NCBI RefSeq assembly: GCF_030268965.1
Contig: NZ_BSSE01000005.1
Span: forward strand, 265,205-329,204
Origin: Microtetraspora sp. NBRC 16547
Lineage (GTDB): Bacteria > Actinomycetota > Actinomycetes > Streptosporangiales > Streptosporangiaceae
Length of the DNA: 64,000 nt
Direction: 5' to 3'
Position 1 is the stretch's first letter. Each line of letters opens with the position of its first letter. The position numbers were made by a program, and so were the translations under genes. Under the pieces are notes generated by a model, which ran no database searches, was not told where the DNA came from, and saw only the letters and a program-made list of their open reading frames with translations. This document shows, one piece after another, positions 24,019 to 32,490 of this stretch.

Positions 24019-26304
24019 ATGAATGCCTGGACGGTTCCGGGATACCGGGAGGTGCGCGAGCTCGGCGCGGGCGGCGCCGGGCGCGTGGTGCTGGCGACCT
24101 ACGAGGCGACCGGCGCCTTCGTCGCGATCAAGTACCTCCGCCCCGAGCTCCGGGGCGATCCCCGATTCCTCGCGGGTTTCCGCCGCGAGGCCCGCGTCAT
24201 GGTCGAGATCAACGACCCGAACATCGTCCGGCTCTACGAGTACGTCGAGACCGCGGCCGGAGCGGCCATCGTCATGGAGCTCGTCGACGGGGTCTCGCTC
24301 CGCAGGATCCTCACCGAGCACGGCACGACCAGCCCGGAGGCGGCGCTCGTCGTCCTGAAGGGCTCGCTGACCGGCCTGTCGGCGGCGCACTCCTCCGGCA
24401 TCGTGCACCGGGACTACAAACCCGAGAACGTCCTGGTCCAGGCGGACGGCACCAGCAAACTGTCGGACTTCGGCATTGCGGCGCCGAGCGGCGATCCCGG
24501 CCTGCCCGCCGGGACGCCTCCGTACATGGCCCCGGAGCAGTGGGTCGGCGCCCCGGCCGGTCCCGCGACCGACGTCTATGCCGCGACCTGCGTGTTCTTC
24601 GAGTGCCTGACCGGGCGCAAGCCGTACCGCGCGGACCACGCCGCGGGGCTGCGGCACCAGCACCAGAGCGCGCCCATCCCCGTCTCCGACGTGCCCAGCT
24701 CGGTGCGCGGGCTGGTGGGACGGGGCCTGGCCAAGAACCCGGCGGACCGGCCGCCCACGGCCCGGGCGTTCATCGGCGATCTGGAGGCCGCCGCGACCTC
24801 GGCGTACGGACCGGACTGGGAGCAGCGCGGCCGGCGTCACCTCGCGGAGCTGGCGACCCTGCTCGCCCTGACGTTCCCGCTGGCGCAGCCCGCTCAGCCG
24901 GCCGAGGCGGGCACGTCGCTGGCGCGGACCGTGCTGTCCGACCGGTTCGCGCGTTTCGCCCCGCGGTTCGCGATCGGCGCGGCCCTGCTGTCCGCGGTCA
25001 TGGTCGCCGTGGTGGTCGCGGCCAACCGGCAGGCGCCGGTCGCGGGCGAGGGCGCCCTTCCGTCCCGCCCGTCCACACAGGTCTCGCCGGAGCGGCCGTT
25101 CCCTTCCGCCGGCGCGGAGAGTCCCTCGTCCGCGGCTCCCGGCACGACCACGCCGGACGCCGGCCCGCACGGCACGCCGCACGACACTCCGGACAACACG
25201 CCGGACAACACGCCAGGCGTATCACCCGGGAAACCGCCTGTGGACCCCGCGGGGAAGCCTCCCGGCGCGACCCCCACGCCCGGCTCGGGCGGGACGCCGA
25301 GACCGGCGCCGCCCTCGGTCGCGGGCCTCGGCATCTCCGGGTGGGACGGCCAGTCCGCGACCATCAGGGTACGGACGACGAACGGCGGAGCGGTGACCCT
25401 GGGCGTCAGGTTCTCCGAGGGGGCGTCGCCGGACAGCGTGCGCCCGATCACGGCGCAGACCATCCCGCTGGAGGGCGCGACCTCCTACTCCCCCGGCGTC
25501 CAGCACGCCTTCGCCACTCCGGCCTGCGGGACGACCGTCTACCGCCGGATCGAGGCGGCGACCGTGCCGAGGGCTCCCGGAGGCACCGCGGCCGCGACCA
25601 CCAGGGTGAGGGGCGCGCCGTGCCCTCCGCCCGCCGTACGGAGCGTCGCGATCACCAGGTGGGACGGCGACGCGGCGGCCGTCGAGGTCGGCACCGGCGG
25701 CACCGGCCCGGTGAAAGTGCTCGCCGAGTTCACCCGGGACGGCACGACCGTGGGTCGCGCCGCGCGGACCCTCTCGGGCAGGACGTCGTACGCCCTCGAC
25801 CTCGCGACCGATCCCGTCGCGGTGGAGTGCGGCACGACCGCCGTGTTCGGCGTGAAGGTGTGGACCGAGCCCGCCGCCGCCAACGGCACGCAGGTGAGGG
25901 AGACCCGTGTCAGCGGGCCCGCGTGCGCCCCGCCGTCCATCTCGATCGCGTCTTGGGACGGCACGACGCTGAGCCTGAACGTCACCTCCGGTTCCACGGG
26001 GCCGGTGACGCTCGTCGCGGCGTTCACGCAGCGGCTGCGCGATCGGGAGGGGACGGTGGCCTCCGAGCAGAGCCGGCGGGAGATCCTCGGAGGGAAGAAG
26101 GCCTACACCGCCTCGTTCACCGTGTCGTTCAGGCAGGCGGGCTGCGGCGTCGAGGACACCAGGAGCGTGACCGTCACCCTGTCGCCCGGCGGAGCGAGCG
26201 CCACGAGATCGGTGACGCTGCACGGGCCTCCGTGCGCCGATCCCGAAGAATCTCCGAACCCGGACTCGCCGGAGAGCTCCGGCCATCCGGATCTTGTCCG
26301 CTAA
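24019..26304 (+). CDS. membrane Ser/Thr protein kinase with three extracellular repeats
   Basis: Transmembrane kinase of 761 aa. The kinase domain covers about residues 8-265: glycine loop GAGGAG, Lys38 in FVAIK, catalytic HRDYKPEN, DFG and APE. One membrane helix lies near 316-335. A Pro/Thr-rich linker of about 95 residues follows. Then three similar Ig-like repeats start near 433, 539 and 637, each opening with a strand ending in W-DG and carrying paired Cys. The layout resembles PknB-type sensors, but with these repeats in place of PASTA domains. ATG 24019 is preferred; GTG 23983 is also in frame. Probably senses a wall or secreted ligand. Confidence 0.85.
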   Translation: MNAWTVPGYREVRELGAGGAGRVVLATYEATGAFVAIKYLRPELRGDPRFLAGFRREARVMVEINDPNIVRLYEYVETAAGAAIVMELVDGVSLRRILTEHGTTSPEAALVVLKGSLTGLSAAHSSGIVHRDYKPENVLVQADGTSKLSDFGIAAPSGDPGLPAGTPPYMAPEQWVGAPAGPATDVYAATCVFFECLTGRKPYRADHAAGLRHQHQSAPIPVSDVPSSVRGLVGRGLAKNPADRPPTARAFIGDLEAAATSAYGPDWEQRGRRHLAELATLLALTFPLAQPAQPAEAGTSLARTVLSDRFARFAPRFAIGAALLSAVMVAVVVAANRQAPVAGEGALPSRPSTQVSPERPFPSAGAESPSSAAPGTTTPDAGPHGTPHDTPDNTPDNTPGVSPGKPPVDPAGKPPGATPTPGSGGTPRPAPPSVAGLGISGWDGQSATIRVRTTNGGAVTLGVRFSEGASPDSVRPITAQTIPLEGATSYSPGVQHAFATPACGTTVYRRIEAATVPRAPGGTAAATTRVRGAPCPPPAVRSVAITRWDGDAAAVEVGTGGTGPVKVLAEFTRDGTTVGRAARTLSGRTSYALDLATDPVAVECGTTAVFGVKVWTEPAAANGTQVRETRVSGPACAPPSISIASWDGTTLSLNVTSGSTGPVTLVAAFTQRLRDREGTVASEQSRREILGGKKAYTASFTVSFRQAGCGVEDTRSVTVTLSPGGASATRSVTLHGPPCADPEESPNPDSPESSGHPDLVR

Positions 26305-26327
26305 CCAAGCGTTCGCTAGGTTAGCGG
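26298..26327. promoter_or_regulatory. 30-bp palindromic operator before the SDR gene
   Basis: CCGCTAACCAAGCG and CGCTAGGTTAGCGG flank a central TT; only one position breaks the symmetry. The core AGCG-TT-CGCT is like operators of TetR regulators of lipid and steroid catabolism. It overlaps the kinase stop codon and lies 72 bases before the SDR start. No regulator gene adjoins it. Confidence 0.68.
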
Positions 26328-26399
26328 AGGACGGCGGCCGGTCCGACGTTCGAAGGAGACCGCGGCCACGCGGCGGCGGGCGCTACACGGGAGGAAGCC

Positions 26400-27149
26400 A
26401 TGGGCATGCTCGACGGCAAGGTCGCGCTGATCACCGGCGGGGCTCGCGGGATGGGCGCGTCGCACGTCCGGCTCTTCCTCGAGGAGGGCGCCCGGGTGGT
26501 GTTCGGCGACGTGATCGACGAGGAGGGCAAGGCGCTCGCCGAGGAGACCGGCGCGCTCTACCTCCACCACGACGTCACCCAGCCGGCCGACTGGGATCGG
26601 GCGGTGGGCACGGCCGTCGAGACGTACGGCCGGCTCGACGTGCTGGTCAACAACGCGGGCATCCTGATGTTCCGCCGGATCGCCGACATGACGGTCGAGG
26701 AGTACCAGCGGGTGCTCGACGTGAACCTCACGGGCACGTTCCTCGGCGTCAAGTCCGTGATCGAGCCGATGAAGGCCGCCGGGCGCGGCTCTATCGTGAA
26801 CATCTCCTCCATCGAGGGCTTCATCGGAGCCGCCGGCCTGTCGGCCTACTCCGCCTCGAAGTTCGGCGTACGGGGCCTCACCAAGGCGGCGGCGCGCGAG
26901 CTGGCCCCCTTCAAGATCCGGGTGAACTCGGTACACCCCGGCGCGATCAACACGTCCATGACGGCCAACCCCGAGCTCATGGCCGAGGTGGACGGCGAGC
27001 AGTTCGTCAAGTCGATGGTGATCAAGCGCTTCGCCGAGCCGATCGAGGTCTCACACGTCGTGGCGTTCCTCGCGTCGGACCGGGCGAGCTACTGCACCGG
27101 CAGCGAGTTCACGATCGACGGCGGCCTTCTGACCGGCGCGGGATACTAA
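26400..27149 (+). CDS. short-chain dehydrogenase/reductase (hydroxysteroid-dehydrogenase-like)
   Basis: Classical SDR of 249 aa. Cofactor motif TGGARGMG is near the N-terminus, an Asp after strand two (FGDVID) favours NAD(H), NNAG is present, the catalytic Ser is in NISSIEG, and Tyr150/Lys154 form YSASK. It resembles 3-alpha/20-beta-hydroxysteroid dehydrogenases. GGAGGAA precedes ATG 26400. The strong upstream palindrome suggests TetR control, possibly linked to steroid or fatty-acid metabolism. Confidence 0.88.
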   Translation: MGMLDGKVALITGGARGMGASHVRLFLEEGARVVFGDVIDEEGKALAEETGALYLHHDVTQPADWDRAVGTAVETYGRLDVLVNNAGILMFRRIADMTVEEYQRVLDVNLTGTFLGVKSVIEPMKAAGRGSIVNISSIEGFIGAAGLSAYSASKFGVRGLTKAAARELAPFKIRVNSVHPGAINTSMTANPELMAEVDGEQFVKSMVIKRFAEPIEVSHVVAFLASDRASYCTGSEFTIDGGLLTGAGY

Positions 27150-27181
27150 GCGGCGCCCGAGCGGTAGACCATGGCGACCAG

Positions 27182-27248
27182 CGCGGCCACGGCAACCGAC
27201 GCGGCCACGGCGATCGGCGCGGCCACGGCGATCGGCGCGGCCGCGGTC
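27182..27248. repeat. 18-bp tandem repeat, about 3.5 copies
   Basis: Units of CGCGGCCACGGCGATCGG begin at 27182 (variant), 27200, 27218 and 27236 (partial). They fill the gap between the SDR stop and the convergent thioesterase stop. Confidence 0.8.
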
Positions 27249-27888
27249 ACTCCGCCGCCTCCGGCAGCGCGCCCACCCACCACGCCGGCGTGATGAACAG
27301 GCCGGTCGCCTCGACCAGCGGCGTGCCGTCGAGGAGGGTGATCGTCCCGTCCACCCATGTCTTGCGCCCCTCTGCCCGGGTGGTGGCGGCCGTACCCACG
27401 ACCCGCTGACCGTACGGCACCGGCTGGCGGTAACGGATGGTCAGAGTGCCGGTCATGCCCGCCCGGCCGGAGGCGGCCACGGCGTCGCCCAGCAGGTGGT
27501 CGAGGATCATCGCGCTCACGCCGCCGTGCACGCTGTCGGGCGGGCCCTCGTGCGTCGGACGGAACTCCAGGTCGGCCCGGGACTCCCCCTCGGGCGTGCG
27601 CTCGATCACGAGCGGCAGCGCGTGCGGGTTGCAGGAGCCCGTCACCGCGTTGCCGAGGTGGCGGAAGGTGCCGTCCGGCGCGATCTCGGGCGTGTGCGGC
27701 CGTTCGCGGCGGGCGGCGTTGAGCCGCTCGGTCAGGGCGACGATCTCGGCGGTGACGGCGGTCATCTCGTCCTCGCCGACGTCGGTCACCACGACCGCGT
27801 CCATCAGCTCTCTGACCTGCTGGGCCAGCACGGCCTGCGCGGCGAGCCGGGTCTCCTCGTCATGTCCGGGGGCGAGATCCATCGTCAT
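27247..27888 (-). CDS. PaaI-like hotdog thioesterase
   Basis: Protein of 213 aa. The C-terminal 130 residues are a hotdog domain with HGGVSAMILDHLLG, where the HGG turn and acidic Asp fit acyl-CoA thioesterases of the PaaI/4HBT group. The N-terminal 75 residues are helical. The start is uncertain; ATG 27888 gives a compact protein, though no strong ribosome site is seen. It is convergent with the SDR gene. An acyl-CoA hydrolase role is expected; substrate unknown. Confidence 0.78.
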   Translation of the reverse strand: MTMDLAPGHDEETRLAAQAVLAQQVRELMDAVVVTDVGEDEMTAVTAEIVALTERLNAARRERPHTPEIAPDGTFRHLGNAVTGSCNPHALPLVIERTPEGESRADLEFRPTHEGPPDSVHGGVSAMILDHLLGDAVAASGRAGMTGTLTIRYRQPVPYGQRVVGTAATTRAEGRKTWVDGTITLLDGTPLVEATGLFITPAWWVGALPEAAE

Positions 27889-28055
27889 GGCCACGATTCT
27901 AGAACCTGTTCCATCTGCCTCACACTTTGGGGCGATTTGGCCATGTCTGGGTAAAGAAATTTGGGTTTGTGGATATATGTCCTTGAACATCCCTTTTGAG
28001 ATGGCTAGCCTCCCAGGTCACCACGACCCCCGAAAAGCAGAGGCCCCGTATTCGC

Positions 28056-28721
28056 ATGAGCCCCGAGATGACGAAGTTGCTCGAACTGCTGCGATCCCAG
28101 GTCGGTTACAGCGCGCAGGGCAATGGATACACAAAGTATGGCAACTGGTACAACAACGTTGAGCAGGACGCGGACTACTCGACTGAGCCCTGGTGCGACA
28201 TGTTCCTGTCATGGGGCGCCCGCCAGCTGGGCTACGACGACTGGTTCGGCCAGTTCGCGTGGACCGTCGGCCATGCCAAGTGGTTCAAGGAGCAGGGCGC
28301 CTGGGGCGGCAAGCCCGTCCCCGGCGCCCTGGTGTTCTACGACTGGAGCGGCTCCCGGGCGATCAGCGACATCGACCACGTGGGCATCGTGACCAAGGTC
28401 GTCGGCAACAAGATCCAGACGATCGAGGGCAACATCGACGGTGGCCAGGTCAAGATCAAGCTTCGGGACCAGAACGCCGTCGTCGGCTACGGATACCCCG
28501 AGAAGATCAAGGAAAGGATGCAGGGCACGTCGCACGCGATCTCCGCCACGAAGGCGTCGGCTCAGCAGCCCACCCCGGCCGCCCCGGCCGCCCCGTACGA
28601 CCTGGGCCCGCAGGCGATCATCGCGTCCGTCCTGATCACCACGCTCGCCCTCACCGTCATGCGGACCCGCCGCCGGGTCTGCGCCCGCCTCAAGGACGCG
28701 CCGTTCCGCGAGACGTGCTGA
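28056..28721 (+). CDS. CHAP-domain amidase with a C-terminal membrane segment
   Basis: Protein of 221 aa. The CHAP catalytic Cys47 is in WCDMFLSW and His108 in DHVGIV, so peptidoglycan amidase or endopeptidase activity is expected. There is no N-terminal signal peptide in this or the in-frame upstream extension. Instead an Ala/Pro-rich linker leads to one hydrophobic helix at about 188-203 followed by RTRRR, a tail-anchor layout. Start ATG 28056 follows AGAGG at a rather long distance. The 167-bp upstream region is AT-rich and probably holds the promoter. Confidence 0.72.
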   Translation: MSPEMTKLLELLRSQVGYSAQGNGYTKYGNWYNNVEQDADYSTEPWCDMFLSWGARQLGYDDWFGQFAWTVGHAKWFKEQGAWGGKPVPGALVFYDWSGSRAISDIDHVGIVTKVVGNKIQTIEGNIDGGQVKIKLRDQNAVVGYGYPEKIKERMQGTSHAISATKASAQQPTPAAPAAPYDLGPQAIIASVLITTLALTVMRTRRRVCARLKDAPFRETC

Positions 28722-28728
28722 CCCGCCG

Positions 28729-30969
28729 TCAGCGGCGACCGGCCTCAGTGGGCTCCCGCGTCCGTGCGGCGTCCGCCGGCTCGTCCTCATGTCCCTCGAT
28801 GGAGATGTTCGGAAGGATCCGGTCCAGCCAGCGCGGGATCCACCAGTTGAGCCGCCCGAGCAGGACCATCGTGGCGGGCACCAGGAAGCCGCGGATGATC
28901 GTGGCGTCCACGGCGATCGCCACCGCGAGCCCGACGCCGAACACCTTCACCAGCGGATCGGGGTAGGCCACGAACGCGGTGAACACCGCCACCATGATCA
29001 GTGCGGCGGAAGTGATCACCCGGCCGGTCGATCCCAGCCCCTCCGCGACGGCCGCCCGGTTGTCCCCGGTCCGCGTGTACGCCTGGCGTACCGCCGTGAG
29101 CAGGAACACCTCGTAGTCCATCGACAGCCCGAACAGCACCGCGAACAGCATCAGCGGGACATAGGTGTCGATCGGCACGGAGAAGAACATCGTCTGCACG
29201 AAGGACCCCTCCGGCGAGTACGGCGGATCCATGCCGACGAGCCGGCTGCCCACGCCGAAGGAGAACACGACAGCCAGCGCCCCGAACGCGGCGCCGAGGG
29301 AGACGAGGTTCATCAGAGCGGCCTTGATCGCCACCAGCGGGGCACGGAACGCGAGCAGCAGGAGCAGCGCGCTGAGCAGCACCACGACCGCGACCACCAG
29401 CGGGGTCCTGCTCATGATGCGGTCCCCCGCGTCCGCCAGCCCGGCGACCTCGCCCCCCACGTGGACGCGCGCGCCCGGCACCTCCAACGCCCGCACCCGG
29501 GACACCACGTCGAGCGCGCGCGGATCGCTCGGCGCGTACTCGGGGATCACCTGCAGAAGCACCGAGCGGCCGTTCTCGTTGACCTTGTGCGGTGACACGT
29601 GCGCGACCCCGTCGGTGCGCTGGAGCCGCCGGGTCAGGTCCTGGACGACGGGATCGGCCGGGGTGGTGTCGGCGATCTTCCGGTCCAGCTCGGCGACGAC
29701 GATGAGCGGGCCGTTCGCGCCGGGCCCGAACCCGACCGACACCAGCTCGTACGCCCGGCGCTCCGAGCTGCCCCGGTCCGAGTAGCCCTGGTCCAGCGCG
29801 CCGAGCTTCAGCGCCGCCGCCGGGGCCGCCAGCGCGGCGAGCGCGACCACGGTGGCCGTGAGGACCCGCCACGGGCGGCGGGCGACCCAGTTCCCGAGCG
29901 CGGCCCAGCCGCCGGCGGACCCGTGCCGCCCCGCGACGCGTCCCACCAGCGGCAGCCGCAGCGCGTTGACGCGGTGCCCGAGCAGGCCGAGCAGCGCGGG
30001 CACCAGCGTGATCGACGTGAGCACGGCGCACACGACGGAGATGCCGGTGATCCAGCCGAGCGTGCGCAGCATCGGGAACCCGGCCAGCATCAGCGCGCTC
30101 AGCGCGATGACCACCGTGCCGCCCGCGAAGAGGACCGCGCCGCCGGAGCTCGCCACCGTGCGCCGGACCGACTCCTGGACCGGCACGCCGTCGGCGAGCA
30201 GCCGGCGGTGCCGCGACAGCAGGAACAGCGCGTAGTCGATGCCGACGCCGAGCCCGATCATCGTGGCCATGATCGAGGCGGACTTGGGCACGTCCACGAC
30301 GTGGCCGAGCAGGCCGATCACGCCGAGCCCGACGCCGATGCTGATCAACGCGGTGAAGATCGGGATCAGCGCGGCAACCAGCGTGCCGAAGGCGAACAAC
30401 AGGACCAGCAGCGCCACGGCCACGCCGATGATCTCGCTGACACCGGTCTTGATCTCCTTGTCGGCCGGCGAGCCGGAGGTCGCGGCCACCACCTCGATGC
30501 CCGCCTCCGCCGCGGGCGCCGCCGCCGTGACGAGCTCGTGCGCGGTCTCGCCCTGCTTGGCGCTGTTCTGGCCCTCCAGCTTCACCGTGATCATGCCGAT
30601 CCGCTGGTTGGACGCCATGCCGCCCAGCCGGTACGGCGGCTGCACGTCGACAACGTGCGGCACCTGGCGTATCCGGGCCACCGCGTCGCCGACGGCCTTC
30701 TCGCGATCCTTCGACAGGAGGGTGCCCTCCTCGGTGTACAGGACGAGCTGGACGGTGCCACCGGCGTCGTACCCCGGGCCGAAGCCCTCGCGCATCAGCT
30801 CGTGCGCCCGCTGCGCGTCCGTGCCGGGGATGGCGACGTCGTTGCTGACCGGGCTGCCGAAGACCATGGTGACGGCGGTGAGCAGGCCCGCCGCGAGCAC
30901 CCAGAGCGCGAGCACGAGCCGCCCGTGCCGGGCGCACCAGCCGCCGAGACGTCCTAGCACCGAACTCAT
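28729..30969 (-). CDS. MMPL/RND-family exporter
   Basis: Large transporter of 746 aa with twelve predicted helices in two halves, each with an external domain after the first helix. Internal markers are GVGIDYALFLLSRHRR and GLSMDYEVFLLTAVRQ, the two equivalent helix-four/five motifs of the MMPL family. Relatives export lipids, drugs or siderophores. Start is ATG 30969; the adjoining region holds a perfect 34-bp palindrome and a divergent tetR gene, so the exporter is probably induced by its substrate. Confidence 0.9.
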   Translation of the reverse strand: MSSVLGRLGGWCARHGRLVLALWVLAAGLLTAVTMVFGSPVSNDVAIPGTDAQRAHELMREGFGPGYDAGGTVQLVLYTEEGTLLSKDREKAVGDAVARIRQVPHVVDVQPPYRLGGMASNQRIGMITVKLEGQNSAKQGETAHELVTAAAPAAEAGIEVVAATSGSPADKEIKTGVSEIIGVAVALLVLLFAFGTLVAALIPIFTALISIGVGLGVIGLLGHVVDVPKSASIMATMIGLGVGIDYALFLLSRHRRLLADGVPVQESVRRTVASSGGAVLFAGGTVVIALSALMLAGFPMLRTLGWITGISVVCAVLTSITLVPALLGLLGHRVNALRLPLVGRVAGRHGSAGGWAALGNWVARRPWRVLTATVVALAALAAPAAALKLGALDQGYSDRGSSERRAYELVSVGFGPGANGPLIVVAELDRKIADTTPADPVVQDLTRRLQRTDGVAHVSPHKVNENGRSVLLQVIPEYAPSDPRALDVVSRVRALEVPGARVHVGGEVAGLADAGDRIMSRTPLVVAVVVLLSALLLLLAFRAPLVAIKAALMNLVSLGAAFGALAVVFSFGVGSRLVGMDPPYSPEGSFVQTMFFSVPIDTYVPLMLFAVLFGLSMDYEVFLLTAVRQAYTRTGDNRAAVAEGLGSTGRVITSAALIMVAVFTAFVAYPDPLVKVFGVGLAVAIAVDATIIRGFLVPATMVLLGRLNWWIPRWLDRILPNISIEGHEDEPADAARTREPTEAGRR

Positions 30970-30995
30970 GGGAACCCGCCCGTCATATCCCTGAA

Positions 30996-31029
30996 ACGCT
31001 CGTCCTGTACGGTCGTACAGGACGAGCGT
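30996..31029. promoter_or_regulatory. perfect 34-bp palindromic operator (16-2-16)
   Basis: The left arm ACGCTCGTCCTGTACG (30996-31011) and right arm CGTACAGGACGAGCGT (31014-31029) are exact complements around GT. It lies between the divergent MMPL and tetR genes and is the clearest operator in the window. Confidence 0.85.
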
Positions 31030-31076
31030 AAGACGCGAATCACACTGAATGCTGCACCTCTTCCGGAAATGAGACG

Positions 31077-31619
31077 ATGGCCACATTTGACCCGGGAAAT
31101 GACACCCGATCCCGCATCCTGGCCGCCGCCCGTGAGCTGTTCGCCGAGCGGGGATACGCCGCCACGTCCCTGGCCGACATCGCCGCGGCGGTGGGCCTGA
31201 CCAAGACCGCCGTGGCGTACCACTTCCATCCGAAGGACCGCCTGGCCGCCGAGCTGATCACGCCGGCGGCGGAGGACATGCTGCGGCTGCTCGGCACGGA
31301 CTTCGAGGGCGACCGCCCGGCCTACATCCGCGCCTTGGTCTCCTTCGCCATACGGCACCGCACCGTCATCCGGCTGCTGATGGAGGACATCGGCGGAGCC
31401 GACGACGCCCCTCCCGGCTCTCCCGGCGAGGCGATCCGGACCTTCCGCGACGAGCTGTACGCGCGACTGGCCGGGGCCGACCCGGACGACGCGAGCCGCG
31501 TCCGCGCCTGGGCGGTGCTCGGCTGCGTGCAGGCCGCCGCGGTCAAGACCGTCGAGGTGCCCGGTGAGCTGGTCGAGAAGACCGTCGTCCGCGCCGCCCT
31601 CGCGATCTACGAATCCTGA
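31077..31619 (+). CDS. TetR-family regulator of the MMPL exporter
   Basis: Regulator of 180 aa with a standard HTH (TSLADIAAAVGLTKTAVAYHF) and a short C-terminal ligand domain. Divergent from the MMPL exporter across a perfect palindrome, so it very probably represses the exporter and itself. Confidence 0.88.
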   Translation: MATFDPGNDTRSRILAAARELFAERGYAATSLADIAAAVGLTKTAVAYHFHPKDRLAAELITPAAEDMLRLLGTDFEGDRPAYIRALVSFAIRHRTVIRLLMEDIGGADDAPPGSPGEAIRTFRDELYARLAGADPDDASRVRAWAVLGCVQAAAVKTVEVPGELVEKTVVRAALAIYES

Positions 31620-31679
31620 TCTGGCCGGAACCGTGCCCGGCTGGTTACGATCATGACGCCCCCCCTGGAAGGAGCCACC

Positions 31680-32486
31680 GTGGCACCCGAGGAACGGCCG
31701 GCCCCGACCGGCGTGGACACCACCATTCCCAATGGCGCACGCATCTACGACTACATGCTGGGCGGCAAGGACAACTACGCCGTCGACCGCGAGGCCGCGG
31801 AGCGGATGCTCGCGGCGAACCCGCTGGCCCCTCTCACCGCGCGAGCCAACCGGGACTTCCTCGGCCGGGCCGTACGCTTCCTGGCCGAGGAGCGCGGCAT
31901 CCGCCAGTTCCTCGACATCGGCACCGGCCTGCCGACCCGGCAGAACGTCCACGAGGTCGCCCATGAGTGCGCCCCGGGCAGTCGCGTGGTCTACGTCGAC
32001 TACGACCCGCTGGTGGTGGCCCACGGACAGGCGCTTCTGGGCGGCGCTCCCGAGGTCGCGGTCATTCAGGGCGACCTGCGTGACCCCGAGGCGATCCTCG
32101 CCGACGCCGCGAAGCTGATCGACTTCGACGAACCGGTGGCCGTCCTGCTCGTGGCCGTCCTGCACTTCATCTCGGACGACGAGGGGCCGGGGGCGATCGT
32201 CGAGCGACTGCGCGACGCGATGGTGCCCGGCGGCCACCTGGTCGTCTCCCACACCGCCCTGGAGTCGACGACGGAGGTCATGGCGACCGCCCAGCAGGGG
32301 TTCCGGATGGCGGGCGCACCGCTCACTCCGCGTACCCGCGCGGCCATCGGCGGCTTCTTCTCCGGTCTGGAGCTGGTCGAACCCGGGCTGGCGAACGTGC
32401 GGGAGTGGCGTGCCGCGGAACCCTCCGCCGGGACCGCCGCGAGCACGCCCTGGACGATCGTCGGCGGCGTCGGCCGGAAGCCGTAA
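31680..32486 (+). CDS. DUF574-family SAM-dependent methyltransferase (copy 1)
   Basis: Protein of 268 aa (PF04672). The family marker IYDYMLGGKDNYAVDR is near the N-terminus, the SAM loop is FLDIGTGLPT, and an acidic residue after strand two (YVDYDP) would bind the ribose. GTG 31680 is preferred because GGAAGGAG lies five bases upstream; ATG 31653 has none. Members are multiplied in Streptosporangiales genomes, and the substrate is unknown. It stands alone; a second copy is at 50524-51330. Confidence 0.85.
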   Translation: MAPEERPAPTGVDTTIPNGARIYDYMLGGKDNYAVDREAAERMLAANPLAPLTARANRDFLGRAVRFLAEERGIRQFLDIGTGLPTRQNVHEVAHECAPGSRVVYVDYDPLVVAHGQALLGGAPEVAVIQGDLRDPEAILADAAKLIDFDEPVAVLLVAVLHFISDDEGPGAIVERLRDAMVPGGHLVVSHTALESTTEVMATAQQGFRMAGAPLTPRTRAAIGGFFSGLELVEPGLANVREWRAAEPSAGTAASTPWTIVGGVGRKP

Positions 32487-32490
32487 CCGG

